Source of the DNA: Hesseltinella vesiculosa
Lineage: Eukaryota > Mucoromycota > Mucoromycetes > Mucorales > Cunninghamellaceae
Length of the DNA: 64,000 nucleotides
NCBI GenBank assembly: GCA_002104935.1
Contig: MCGT01000004.1
Coordinates: 1,054,001-1,118,000 of the forward strand
Direction: 5' to 3'
This document shows positions 1 through 10,507 of this stretch, one piece after another. Position 1 is the stretch's first letter; every line of letters begins with the position of its first letter. The position numbers and the translations under genes were made by a program. Below the pieces are notes generated by a model. That model saw nothing but the letters and a program-made list of their open reading frames with translations, was not told the DNA's origin and did not search any database.

Positions 1-94
1 CCACCCTCCCAAACCCACTCACTCACGCATACATACCTATCCATATCCCGCAACGACCTGCAGAAACTGACCCCCCTTTCCCTCGCCCTTTTAG

Positions 95-1789
95 GCCCAG
101 CTGATCATCGATGGTAAAAACTTTGGCCCCCACATCTTCATCGTTCCTGTGCGTTCCACAAGTAAGTCGACATGACTGTCCACCCTGTACGACTCTTTAA
201 CTTTTTCTTTTCCTCAGAGGATCGCAAACCTATCAAGGGCGTGACCGTGGGCGAAATTGGTCCCAAGGCGTATGGCGGCTTCAACACCGTGGACAACGGC
301 TGTAAGCGAATGAACGAGGGCACGAGTGTGAGCAGCGATTCACATTCACTTTTTTTTTTCTCCTGGATCAGTTGCCATGTTTGATCAGGTTCGTATTCCA
401 CGAGATAACATGCTGATGCGCTTCGCCAAAGTCACCAACACGGGTGAATATACCAAGCCAGTGCATAACAAGTTGTCGTACGGTAGCATGGTCAAGCTCC
501 GCGTGGGCATGATTGCTGAAGCCGGTATGAAGCTGGGTCGTGCCGCCACCATTGCCACCCGCTACACCACTGTGCGTCGCCAGTTCCATGGCGACGCACC
601 CAACAAGGATGGCCTGGAAAAACAAGTGATCAGCTACTCGTCGGTCCAACACCGTCTGATGCCCCTGATCTCCCTAGCCTATGCCATGGTCTTTGCCGGC
701 CAAACCATCGCCCTCGACTTTCAAGAGATGAATCGCAAACTCATGAACCAAGACGCCAGTATGTTGCCCGACATCCACTTGGCCACCTGCGCTCTCAAGG
801 TCTGGTGCACCCGCCGCTCCACCGACGGCCAAGAAGAATGCCGCAAAGCCATGGGCGGTCACGGCTACTCGATCTTCAGCGGCATCGGCCAGATCTTTGC
901 CACCGCTGTGCCCTCCAACACCTACGAAGGCGATAACTACGTGCTCGCTCAGCAAGTCGGCCGTGGTCTCCTCAAGCATTTAGGCACGATCGCCAAGGGC
1001 GGCAAGGTCAACAATGGCAGCTGCAGTTATATGAACTACCTCGCCTCGGCCGATGCCACCTCGCCTGTTCCTCTCGACAACGCTATGGCCAAGGCCATCC
1101 TTGATCCCCAAGTACAAGAGCACATCTTTGGCCTGCGTGCTGCCCGCCTCGTTGCCGATCTCGGTCAGCAGTTGAAGAGTGGTCGTGCTTGGTCAGACGT
1201 CAACATGGAATGCTGGCACATTGCCTTTGCCCACGCCGAATACACCCTGCTAACTCAATTCCACAAGAAGATCCAATCCTTATCCGCCGATGACAAGATC
1301 GTCGAGCCTGTGCGCCGCCTCGCCAACCTGGTAAACTCACTCAACTGAGGGGGGAAAAAAATGGATTACCTCAGCATCTCACTCCCCTTGTTCTAGTTTG
1401 CTCTGACTCAAATCTGCCATTTCAACACGGCCCCCTTCTTGACCACAGGTGCCATTCGCGTCGCCGATATGGGCGCCATCCAAAGCGTGTACCGTGAACT
1501 GATCGCCGGCGTAGCCCAGGACGCGGTTGCTTACACCGATGCTTTCCACTTCTCCGACAATGAACTCAACAGTGCCTTGGGTGCTTATGATGGTCGCGCC
1601 TATGAACGGCTTTGGGAAGCTGTGCAAGCCAACCCTCTCAACACCGACCAAGGCCGGAAGGACATTGATGTAAGTTGGCCATAAACTGGACGAAACGCCG
1701 AGCTACGCTGACTGACTTTCTCTCTTTAGGAATGTTTGCTCAAGATCTTGCACGAGGGTGAGAACAAGAAGATCGCTGCCAAACTGTAA
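95..1789 (+). CDS. POX1: Peroxisomal acyl-CoA oxidase, 3' part
   Basis: C-terminal 480 residues of an acyl-CoA oxidase, the flavoenzyme that oxidises acyl-CoA to trans-2-enoyl-CoA and passes electrons to oxygen (H2O2) in the first step of peroxisomal beta-oxidation. Exons 95-161, 218-301, 372-1330, 1397-1669 and 1730-1789 join in one frame with GT-AG introns; bases 1-94 read as the end of an upstream intron, so the N-terminal domain lies outside the window. Visible family features are GVTVGEIGPKAYGG with FDQVRIPRDNML (middle beta domain), RRQF, and GGHGYS...NTYEGDNYVL in the FAD/acyl-binding C-terminal domain. The protein ends in Ala-Lys-Leu, a type 1 peroxisomal targeting signal. A poly(A) signal AATAAA lies at 1811. 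Family assignment is firm; chain-length specificity cannot be read. Confidence 0.93.
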
Positions 1790-2185
1790 TTTTCGTATCT
1801 ATTTCCGTGTAATAAAAATAGTCACAAGATGAAATAGAGACTGCGATCTGGCTGGCTGTTGAATGTCACCTACCACACACAGTCTGACCGGGCTGCGGTT
1901 TTAGCAGGAAATGGACATCTCTGGGACATCTGTACCTGCTGAAAGAGGATAGGCTTTTGAACGCTTTTTTTTTTTTCAGGAATGCGAGGAGAGCGAAGAC
2001 TCGCGAGAGAGGTGATGGCTTGACAATATTGGAAATGGTCGTAATGATTGACTGTACTGCTTTATTCTTTTTAATTTTGTCCACAGCTTTTTTGGGACAG
2101 CCAGTGATACTGTAAAAGAGAGGCAAGGGAGGTGTGGATGACAATAGGTGGAGAGTGAGGGGTGGACAGAAAAGGCGGTTGGTTT
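1790..2185. other. Convergent 3' spacer
   Basis: Spacer between the acyl-CoA oxidase stop and the CAF40 stop (convergent genes). It contains the AATAAA at 1811 and AT-rich sequence expected of two 3' UTRs. No gene or RNA was recognised. Confidence 0.5.
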
Positions 2186-3669
2186 TTAATGCATGCCATC
2201 GGCCAGATTGTGCAACAATTGAGAATGACATCGCTTGGTAGTAATATCGTCTTTGAGGACTTGTTGGAACGTGGCATCGCGCAGAGGTTCAGGGAGGCAT
2301 TGACGAAGGGCTTCACGTGCTCTATTGGAACAAGACCAAGAAGAAAATTGAGCCATTGATCCTTCGAAAAGAATACTACAGCTCTGAACTTTACCTTGGG
2401 TTATCTGACAATCTTAAATAGCAACGGATGACATGTTTCAAGAGACGCATGGCTTGCGTTTCGACTAATTGATTCACCATATTGTTGAGCACAGTGGCAA
2501 CGGCGTAGAAGCGTTCATAGGTTTGACAGATATAATACTAAGGGATGCCGTGATAAAATGAGTGTAAAAAGAAAAAAAAAAAAACGAGTTGAGCTTCCAA
2601 GTGAGGCAATGGACCAGTTGACTTACCAAGCCTGTTTCATCCATGAGGATCTTTTGCACGATAAAAATCGCCACGGTTTTGGACAGTTCACTTCCAGTCT
2701 CCATGATGCGCAAACACAAGGGAATGATTTCGGTGGACAGTAAAAAGGTGATCACTTCTGGGTTGTCATTCTACACGAAAGAGAAAAAAGTGAGAACGTG
2801 GGGGGAGTGCATACTTTGGTTTTTTTTTTTTTTTTTTTTTTTTTTGCCTTACTTTGACCAAAGCACCAATGACGCCCAGGCTCGTTAATCGCAAGTATTC
2901 AAAGGGTCTTGTTTTACAAGAAGTGTTGAGGAATGGATACAGGTACAAAGGCATATGAGCTGGAAGAATTAAATTAACAAAATAAACAGTCATTATCCCA
3001 AACATCCTTTTTTTTTTTTTCAAAGGGGTTACCATGAAGGAACAGGGTTCGAGTTTCATTATGATTAGCAACGCATTGTAAAAGGGCCAGGGCATTGCAG
3101 ACACGGTTGGAAGCGACGGTGCTGAGGGTGGGAGGCGTCAAGAGAGGGTAGGCTGAGACAATTTCCTGTAATAGGACAGACATGACGCCGTAGGAGTACC
3201 AGAGCACCAAGGCGAGGTCTTCGTATTGTTCACGGATCTTACTGAGATCCAGCAGAGCTTGATCACGCAGGGCTGGGTTCAGCAGGTCGAGAACCATGGT
3301 GTAAACCTTTTCCTCGTCCATGGGCAGAAGTTTTTGTTGGGGTGTGGCGGCCTGGGCAAGGTCGGGTTGCATGAAGGACAGGGAGTTCGCGCCATTGCCG
3401 TTGGTAGCCGAGGCATTGTTGGACGAGGTCGACAGGCCAGCAGCGACAGGATTGTTGGCCATCATGGCGGCATAGGCACTAAATGACTCGGCACTGTTGG
3501 CGGCTCGAGAAAGGCCAGGATGTTGCTGTTGGCCCAAGGATGGGTAATGCTGCGACATGAAGTTGCTGGAGCCAGAGCCAGACTGTAACACGGCTGCCAG
3601 TGGATTGCTGTTGGCAGTAGCGGTCATGGGTGATTGCAAATATTGATGAAGTTGTGAGTTCATATGCAT
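2186..3669 (-). CDS. CAF40: CCR4-NOT subunit 9 (CAF40/CNOT9/Rcd1)
   Basis: Subunit 9 of the CCR4-NOT deadenylase complex, an armadillo-repeat adaptor that binds NOT1 and recruits mRNA-decay or silencing factors. Minus-strand exons 3033-3669, 2853-2959, 2627-2770, 2395-2537 and 2186-2321 splice in frame to 388 residues. About 110 N-terminal residues are Asn/Gln/Ser/Ala-rich and poorly conserved, as in fungal orthologues. The Rcd1 fold follows, with [45 protein letters not shown] and [22 protein letters not shown] blocks that match the family almost position for position. The start is the first in-frame ATG at 3669; another ATG lies two codons on. The protein ends HNLADGMH. Confidence 0.95.
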
Positions 3670-4117
3670 TTTGTTGTTGTTGTTCTTTTCTGGCGGCAAG
3701 GTCGAAGTTGGGGTCGAAACGTATAAAATAAAGGAGTTAATGAGGAGGGGAAAATAAACTATGTATAATCACAAAGGAGTGGTAACAGCAATAATAAAGA
3801 AGAAGAAGAAAAAAAAAATAAAGGTGGATGGTGGTGTATGTACGTGGAAATGAATATGTGACAAAAGGGGGAGAAAAGGGGGGGATATAAATGACAAAGC
3901 AGATGCGATGATTATTTTTTTTTTGGTGATTTTTTATATGTATAAAAAAAAGTGGTATGAGTGCTGGAAAACACAAAAGTATGGGACAACAGTGATAGAG
4001 AAAAAGTACAAGATTAGAATGTTACGAAGAAGAAAGAAAAAAATAGACAAAAGCTCAAAGGGGGGAAATTTATTATTTTCATCATTTTTTCAGCCAATCA
4101 GAAGAAGAGATCGAGAA
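3670..4117. other. CAF40 upstream region / 3' spacer
   Basis: AT-rich spacer containing the CAF40 promoter and 5' leader plus the 3' flank of the next minus-strand gene. It is dominated by A and T runs. No gene seen. Confidence 0.4.
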
Positions 4118-4613
4118 CTAGTTGAGTTTGTCCTTCAGGCGATGGACGGCGTCCATGGCTTCTTGTTCAAGCCGATTAGGTTGGCTAGGTGGGGTGTTCT
4201 TGGTGGTATGGATGCCAATGGAATCACGAGCGGCTATGAAGGCATCTTGCATTTGATCCAGAGCCGACTCCAGCTTGCCTTTGGTATGGTGAGGTTGGCA
4301 GCTGGCCATTCTTTCTTGAGTCATTTGGTGCCACTCCATGGTGGTTTTTTGTTTTGCAAATTCGTTCATTTCGTTTGGTTTTGTGCGGTGCAGCGGGTTG
4401 CTCTTACCCAGTTTTATATGCAATAAGTCACCCATTTCCTTGCTGCCTTGACCCATAGATCGAGCTTTGTCGACAAAGGGTCCTGCCTAGGATGATCAAC
4501 AAGTGAGCCAAGGCCACCCATTGCTTCCGATCTTTTTTTTTCTTTTTATTTACCTGGCCGGAAGTGGTATGAACATAGTGACGCAGTTGTCGAGAGAAGT
4601 TATTCATCATCAT
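4118..4613 (-). CDS. Small hypothetical protein, putative mitochondrial
   Basis: Two exons (4554-4613, 4118-4486) joined by a 67-nt GTAAAT...CTAG intron give 142 residues. I do not recognise the family. The first 20 residues (MMMNNFSRQLRHYVHTTSGQ) are basic and hydroxylated with no acid residue, as in a mitochondrial presequence. The rest is hydrophilic and mostly helical, with a coiled-coil-like stretch near the C-terminus (ALDQMQDAFIAARDS and RLEQEAMDAVHRLKDKLN). No Cys pairs or membrane span. The correct phase across the intron and the plausible presequence argue that it is a real gene; its role is unknown. Confidence 0.6.
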
Positions 4614-5140
4614 TTTGAAAAAGAAAGAGAAAAAATGTTGAAAATTGTAGACGGTGGTCATGTGTTTATAAAAGAAAAGCTCACAGGGAAAGTGACATTA
4701 TGCGAAACTTGTCCATCAAATTTGCATGGGTGTTCACCTTGTTATCGTCCAATCGTTGGCTGTCAACATGATCGACAAGACCCCATTTTCCATTCTTTTT
4801 TAACAGATTGGGTCGGTCTTGCCACGTTTTGCGATAAAAGGAAAGCACGGCATAACATTGCATCAGCTGACCTCGACGTTTTGTTGTCACCGTCAAAACC
4901 TGTTTCAAAATTGTACCGAGGCAGATAGTCAACGGGACAACCAATTTAGGCTCTAGGGAAAGCTGAATGTGAATATTCGATGATTGAAGAGAAAACCAAA
5001 GGAAATGCACTGGCCAACCTGCTGTGTCACAAGGAATGGGATGTTCCCATCAGGCTGAAACACATCCCTTCTTGATGACAAGAAAAATCTGCATGAGCAC
5101 GAACTTTTTTTTATTTGAAGATGAAAGACGATGAAAGCCA
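4614..5140. other. Intergenic spacer
   Basis: Promoter/5' leader of the putative mitochondrial gene on one side and 3' flank of DGAT1 on the other. Short open frames here have no coding character. Nothing else recognised. Confidence 0.4.
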
Positions 5141-6813
5141 CTATGGCAATTCAATATGACGATGGGTGGTTGTCCATTGATAGTAATACATGAGGGCGAT
5201 GGTAGGCTGACCAACCACACAAAATGTGATCCTAATAGACCGATGAAAAAAACCGATGAATCAACTGCTTGTTTTTTTTTTTTCACAAACTCACCAGAAG
5301 ATGGTGTTGCCCAAGGCACTTCCTTTGCCACGCCATTTTTCCAATGGTTTGGTAACGGCAATCAAGGGGATCTGACCAAGCATACCCCAGAAAGCAAAAC
5401 CATTGACCGAGTGGGTGGGAATGCCGACCATGTATTCATGCAGGACGGCAGAAATCAAGAAGACAAGAAGCTGGCCAACATAAGGAGGTAGGCCACATCG
5501 GACGCTGGGCAGGTAGACATGACGCTTGAAGAACAAGTACACCGGCCGGTTCCACAGACGCCAGTAGGTGGCCAGGTTGCCGGAGTTCCACCAAGCCAAG
5601 TAAAAGGTCCGGTCGCCGAATCGGAGGACTTCGCTCAGGGCGTTGAGATAGGCGTGGAACAGGGCATAGAACATGAGCAACCAGATAACAACCGCCGTCG
5701 TCGACAACTTCAGCACCCGTTCCACAATCACCACAAAGTTGTTTTCCTCCAAGGCCTTGAGCGAGTTGGCAAGCGTGGGTTTGGCGTACTGTTCTGTCAA
5801 GACGTACATCATCACCAAACACACCACCAATTCCAATACCCGTTTCAGGAAAAAAGTGGGACGGAAGGCTGGGCTGCGAGGATACGAAGGCTGATAACAC
5901 AGAGTCGGGGCCATGAAAAAATACAGCAGGTTGCCGAGGCTGATGTTGTTGGGATAGGCGGCAGATTCGTCATAAAAGTCGTCATGGTGACCTTGCACGT
6001 ATTGTTGTCGTAGTTCCCGGTTCACCAGCGCAAAAGAGGTCAATTTCAGAAAAGTGATCAAACAGATAATCAATACAGCAGATCCCACTGTAAACAAGAG
6101 TTTGAGGATGGTTGTGCCTTCTTTTTTTTTTTCTTACCAAGAGGGTGGTAGATATGGTTGTATACAATGTAGGAGGAAAAGGCCAACAAGAAAGACAGAT
6201 GGCCCAGATGAGTGAAGTTGGCTACGCGCTGGACGGAGGCCAGCTTGTTAAGAAAGTCGGGTTTGGCGTCTTGGGCTTGGATGGCTAGTTTGGACAGACC
6301 ATACTCGACAGTGTAGGAGAGGGTAAGACTGAGAGGGACAGTGAGCCAGGCCAGGAAGAACAGGCTGTAATCTTGCACGGGGATGTAGCTATGAGGTAAC
6401 CGGATCAACAGGCCATACTTCATCCAGTTTTCAATGATTAGACGGATATTGCTAGCACCAAGCACAAGCACTACAAAAAAAAAACCTAAGGTCCGGCTTC
6501 CCTCCTTTTATCTCCCCTTACTGCCGAGTCGAATGAAACCACTGTAGTTTTCGGGGGGCGCTTCTTTGGAGAGAACAGAGGCCTTGGTGTTGGTATGAAT
6601 GGGAATGGTATGATAAGGGCCTTGATACGCCTTTTTCTTCTTGTCGTCAACTTTGATTTCCTTGGCAAGCGAATGCTTACTGGTGAGACGCAGATCGCGT
6701 CGTTGTCTTGGCTCGGATTGATCATCTTCACTGTCAGTGACAACCTTGGCTGACCGACGATAGGCTGTTGTCATGTTTCCTATTGATGTTGGTTGAGTTA
6801 CAGTCACATTCAT
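5141..6813 (-). CDS. DGAT1: Diacylglycerol O-acyltransferase type 1 (MBOAT)
   Basis: Multi-span ER acyltransferase of the MBOAT family that transfers acyl-CoA to diacylglycerol to form triacylglycerol; the sterol acyltransferases ARE1/ARE2 are its nearest paralogues. Exons 6522-6813, 6138-6470, 5295-6087 and 5141-5231 join in phase to 502 residues. The N-terminus (about 95 residues) is hydrophilic and basic. Diagnostic blocks are GNLLYFFMAPTLCYQ, FYLAWWN, TYWRLWNRPVYLF, the catalytic-His motif AVLHEYMVGIP and the final helix FCVVGQPTIALMYYY. The last exon completes the conserved GQP helix, which supports the model. Oddity: the family FYxDWWN motif has Ala for Asp (FYLAWWN). ARE-type sterol acyltransferase is the main alternative; the APTLCYQ and overall pattern favour DGAT1. 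Confidence 0.9.
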
Positions 6814-7254
6814 CGCTTCCCTATCTCCTTTACCTGATTAAGACGTACCTGAATAAGAGGTCGATGATAAAAAAAAAAAAGAGAGAGAGAAACGAAAAAA
6901 AAAAAAGGAAAAAAAGGGCGGACATGTTTGAAAGAATTTTCTAGCTTTGATCATTGTGCATCAATTCCTTTTTTTGCCTCAAACTGTCACATGCATATTG
7001 AATATTATATTACACTATTTTTTATTTATTTCAGGTTTCATCGTATCAAAACGTTTGAAGTCAGTAATCGTTTATTCATCTCCAAACCACTTTATCTGTT
7101 GAAAAAGGGGGGCCGTGTTCATTTTTTTCCTTTTGACCATGGCCCATGCTTTTTCGCAGGGCGGCGGAGTAGAAATGGGTCAAAAAACGAGGACCGGGGA
7201 CCTGCCATGTTTCTCTTTTTTTTTTTTTTTTTTTTCTCTTGTCACTTTTTTGAA
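6814..7254. promoter_or_regulatory. Divergent promoter region DGAT1 / SDHAF4
   Basis: Shared upstream region of two divergently transcribed genes. It contains A-runs and (GA)n near 6870-6920 and a 17-nt T-run just before the SDHAF4 start. No specific factor site can be named. Confidence 0.4.
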
Positions 7255-7536
7255 ATGTTACGCACAGGTCGACGCTTCTACACATCGCTTAATCGCTCTG
7301 GCCCAATCCCTTTGGGCAACAAAAAACAACACAAGCAAATGCTGGATATGATCCGTAAAAAGCAGCAGCAAGTCGAAACTGCCAGTGCTGGCGATCGCCA
7401 CGAAGATGCCCGTGTGCCCTTGACGCCCGAATTCGATGGCGATGTCAATCCCAAGACAGGTGAAGTGAATGGGCCCAAGAACGAACCTTTGAAGCATGGG
7501 GACTGGAGTTTTGGTGGCCGAGTCACCGACTTTTAG
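7255..7536 (+). CDS. SDH8: Succinate dehydrogenase assembly factor 4
   Basis: Mitochondrial chaperone that binds the flavinylated SDHA subunit and promotes complex II assembly (SDHAF4/Sdh8 family, DUF1674). Single exon of 93 residues. The start is set at ATG 7255, giving a basic presequence MLRTGRRFYTSLNRS; the longer open frame upstream runs through a T-tract and is not coding. The C-terminal signature is clear: PLTPEFDGDVNPKTGEVNGP followed by KHGDWSFGGRVTDF, ending in the invariant GRVTDF. Poly(A) signal AATAAA at 7619. Length is normal for the family. Confidence 0.93.
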   Translation: MLRTGRRFYTSLNRSGPIPLGNKKQHKQMLDMIRKKQQQVETASAGDRHEDARVPLTPEFDGDVNPKTGEVNGPKNEPLKHGDWSFGGRVTDF

Positions 7537-7690
7537 TGCCTTTTTTTTTTGCTGTGCAATGGTATGGATGTGGTTTTATTACGATTGTTTTAACCCGCTG
7601 TGAATATGAAAAACTGTAAATAAAATTAGCTGTATGTGCAAAAGGTTAGGTGGGGTATGTACATGGAGCTCATGTAGGGATGTCCAATGG

Positions 7691-8412
7691 CTATGCTGAT
7701 TTGGTCTTATTGGCTGCTCTTGCCTTTTTCCGCGCGTAGTATTGTCGTCGATAGCGTTCATAACCATCAGCCAATTCCTTGGGCACCGTGGGATAGAAAT
7801 GCAGCTCGCCCGATTCTCCACGACGAGAGAATTGCAAATTAAAAGACTGCAGTGCTCGATTGCAATGAGGAAGAAACCTGACATTGGCGTAAAAAAAAAA
7901 CATGAATGGTCAACGATAAAATTGTCACAGGGTGACTCACTCGGCTGCATAGACAATTTTTTCAGAATACATGCCAGATCGGTAGAAAAACACCAGGCTG
8001 CCAGCCACCACAAGCAATGCCAAGGTGTTAAAAAGGTGATGGACAAATGCCTGTCGTCAATAAGTCAATGGTAGGAATGGAAAAAAAGGTTAGAGATTTT
8101 CCGGGGGCCAGAGCAGCAGTTAACTACCTTGCTTGGGTCGACAAAAACAGCATAAAAAAAATAACACAGCAGCACTAGCAACGTTGCAAGAAAGGCTAGA
8201 AGAAACAATGCAAGAGAGTCAATGTGGGCATTCCCTAGAATGGTGACTTGGATGCTTTTTTCATTTTTACCTTCAAACTTCCTCTTGCGTTTTCTTAATC
8301 GCACCATGTTTCCTCGGAGCCTTTCTTCAAAGATGACAAGATCTCGGTAGGTGATTTGTTCCATTTGCTTTGGCGTCAGCGGCTCTGGAGTAGGTGACGA
8401 TGTTGATGCCAT
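7691..8412 (-). CDS. SPO7: Spo7-like regulatory subunit of Nem1-Spo7 phosphatase
   Basis: Membrane subunit that activates Nem1, the phosphatase that dephosphorylates lipin (Pah1) at the nuclear envelope/ER and so steers phosphatidate toward storage lipid. Exons 8271-8412, 8128-8195, 7941-8050 and 7691-7877 join in phase to 168 residues. Order: a helix YRDLVIFEERLRGNMVRLRKR, two hydrophobic hairpin segments (LATLLVLLCYFFYAVF and LLVVAGSLVFFYRSGMY), then the conserved FLPHCNRALQSFNLQF block and a basic tail. The two membrane segments and the FLPHxNRxLQxFN block are typical of Spo7. It lies close to DGAT1, another triacylglycerol gene, but is separately transcribed. Confidence 0.88.
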
Positions 8413-10507
8413 GACCTGTATTCAATATAAAAAAAGGGGGTGAAGGAAGAGAAAAAAAAAAAAAAGCGCTAGTCAATTTTCTCTTCCCCCAATGGCGTGG
8501 TCATGGGGCATCGTGGCGCGAACTTGAAAGAGAGGGCCAATGTCTGCTGCATCAATGATTGTATCGGCATCTTTGCCTCCCCTTTGAATAGCAAGACACT
8601 TGAGGGAATTTTGAATAGCGGCGGGTTTTTGAAGGGGGCTGGCTTGACTTCACTTGTAAGCAGTCATTGGGGGCGTGCTTTGGAAAACGGATCATTGTGC
8701 ACCAGGAAAGGTGACAAGCAACCAAAAAGTCGCGGCATTTCATTAGACCAAAATAAGTGACTGACGAGGAGCAGATGTGAGAAACGAGTCAGCTTGGTGT
8801 CGTCGTCGGGAAAATGTGCCTAAGAGGCGCAAAGATTCATGTTAAGCCTCACGAAAGGTCGAGTGTTGCTAAGTCTGGAAACGTGATAAGCAAGCGGATG
8901 CAAGACAATTTGTTATGAGAAATGACTTCCATGGCTCAACAAAACTTTGCAGGAACTTTCCCGGTGACAAAAAGAGTAAAACACAACCAGGGCTGGACTG
9001 GTCATTCAATCAGACGACATTCATCGCCATGCGCCAGCCAACTTTGGCTGCAAGGAGGTGCGAGAAAAAGAAAAAGAAAAAAATTGTAGGGTAGCTGATG
9101 AATTTTCTTTGAAACCACCAATAGAAGATATATTTTGTAGGTGACAGCCCAATTTTCAGAAGGATTGAATAACAACTGCGAGCTTTCACCCATGACAACG
9201 GGTGAAAGGCAGAATTCCCGATTTGGGAAGAGAAGGTCAACAGAAAAAATGGCAGAGTGAGCGAATGACGAGAGGTATAACGGATTGTATAGGCTGTCAA
9301 CGTAGAGTCAGGGTGGATGAGTAAAGTCATCGTTTTACCAGGTTTCTACAATGACTGGTTGAGTAGATATGGCTAGGAAGGGCTGTGGGCTTGTAAGCTG
9401 AGTAAGAGCCAAAATAGGTAGGTCAGAGAGGGTGTATGCCAGCGTTTTTGACGCAAGTGATGTTTGGCAAATGAAGGGGAATACCGCGTGGTTGCCACCA
9501 CGAACAATGGCACAGTGTCTGTTGATAATACATCATCACCGCTGAGGGAGAAAAAAAATAAAGAGAGGTGGGTTAGGTTAGGCCATTGACTTGTCAACGA
9601 AAGACGCAGCTATGCATAAAGTCGACACCAGCCTGTGGGTATCCTTGCGTTTGGTAATGGCGTCCTTGCGACTTCGTGAATGTATTAATGTGACGTGACT
9701 TGTAAGTGAGGCATTTCATGTGCCTTTTCACAGATTGTTGGAAGTGGCTTGTTGTTTAGATGACAAAGGCAAAAAGCAGTAGATTAGGTGCCAGAATAAA
9801 AAACGAAAGCAATTGCGCGGAAATTGAATATGGCAATCTCTCGTTTCGTAAAAAAAAAAAAAAAAAAAAAATGCAAATACTGCATAGCACTTTTGGGTGA
9901 TCAGATCAATGTGAAATTATGCAAAAGTACCCAAATCAATGAGTGACGATGATGCTGAAAAACTTCACGTCGATTGATGAAGATCTCTCAGCCAACTTTT
10001 GAGTACTTTCGTTTTGACATCTCCGATCCACCAGCTAAAAAAATGCCATTTTCATTAGGGAAACAAACCCCTTGGCCATCTCGATCAAAAATCACGGCGC
10101 AAAATGGATCTAGTGAGTTCATCCTAAATTTTCCATGCTATTACAAAATGGTGAAAAATGGCCGTTGTAAATATTGTCACTCTCTCAGGCACCGCAGGGA
10201 AGAATGACTAGGCATTCTGTGAATTTTCTGAACCTCCTCGTTCATTTCGAATATCATCGAAAACCGATTCACCTCAAATTTTACATTCGAGTACAAAATG
10301 GTGAGGAATTACAGTACCATAAGAACCAGTCTGGCCATTCAGACACGGTGGTGATGAGCAGTGATCACCCAACCAAAAATAAAGCGGTGGAGAAATCACT
10401 GGAGCATGATTTCATCGGTGGTTTATTCTCACAGAGAGATTTAGAAGATATGGAATGGGGTTCATCAAAAAAAAAAAAAAAAAAGGTATACTGCAAAAAG
10501 GTTTGCG
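8413..10507. other. Gene-poor 2.1 kb spacer
   Basis: No convincing gene between SPO7 and SNX4. It contains a long A-run near 9850-9872 and a diverged dispersed repeat (9794-10105, listed separately). Open frames in 8497-8760 and 9974-10569 lack family similarity, usable starts or consistent splice context. Confidence 0.5.
9794..10105. repeat. Dispersed repeat, copy A
   Basis: Aligns by eye with 60669-60915 in the same orientation at roughly three identical bases in four, with small indels. Shared blocks include TTGAATATGGCAAT followed by GTTTCGTAAAAA, then GATGATnCTGAAAAA...CGTCGATTG, and CACCAGCTAAAAAA...GCCATTTT. On the minus strand both copies can be read as a related C-terminal peptide (N-G-x-F-L-A-G-x-S-E-x), suggesting decayed coding sequence. 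The matching copy B lies inside the candidate mobile element, so this is probably an old fragment of the same family without the 22-bp arrays. Confidence 0.75.

Noticed and set aside
2821..2845. Long T-runs (here and in dozens of places) as terminators or transposon tails
   Set aside because: They sit mostly in intron 3' ends and spacers throughout the window, so they are a general compositional feature, not specific signals.
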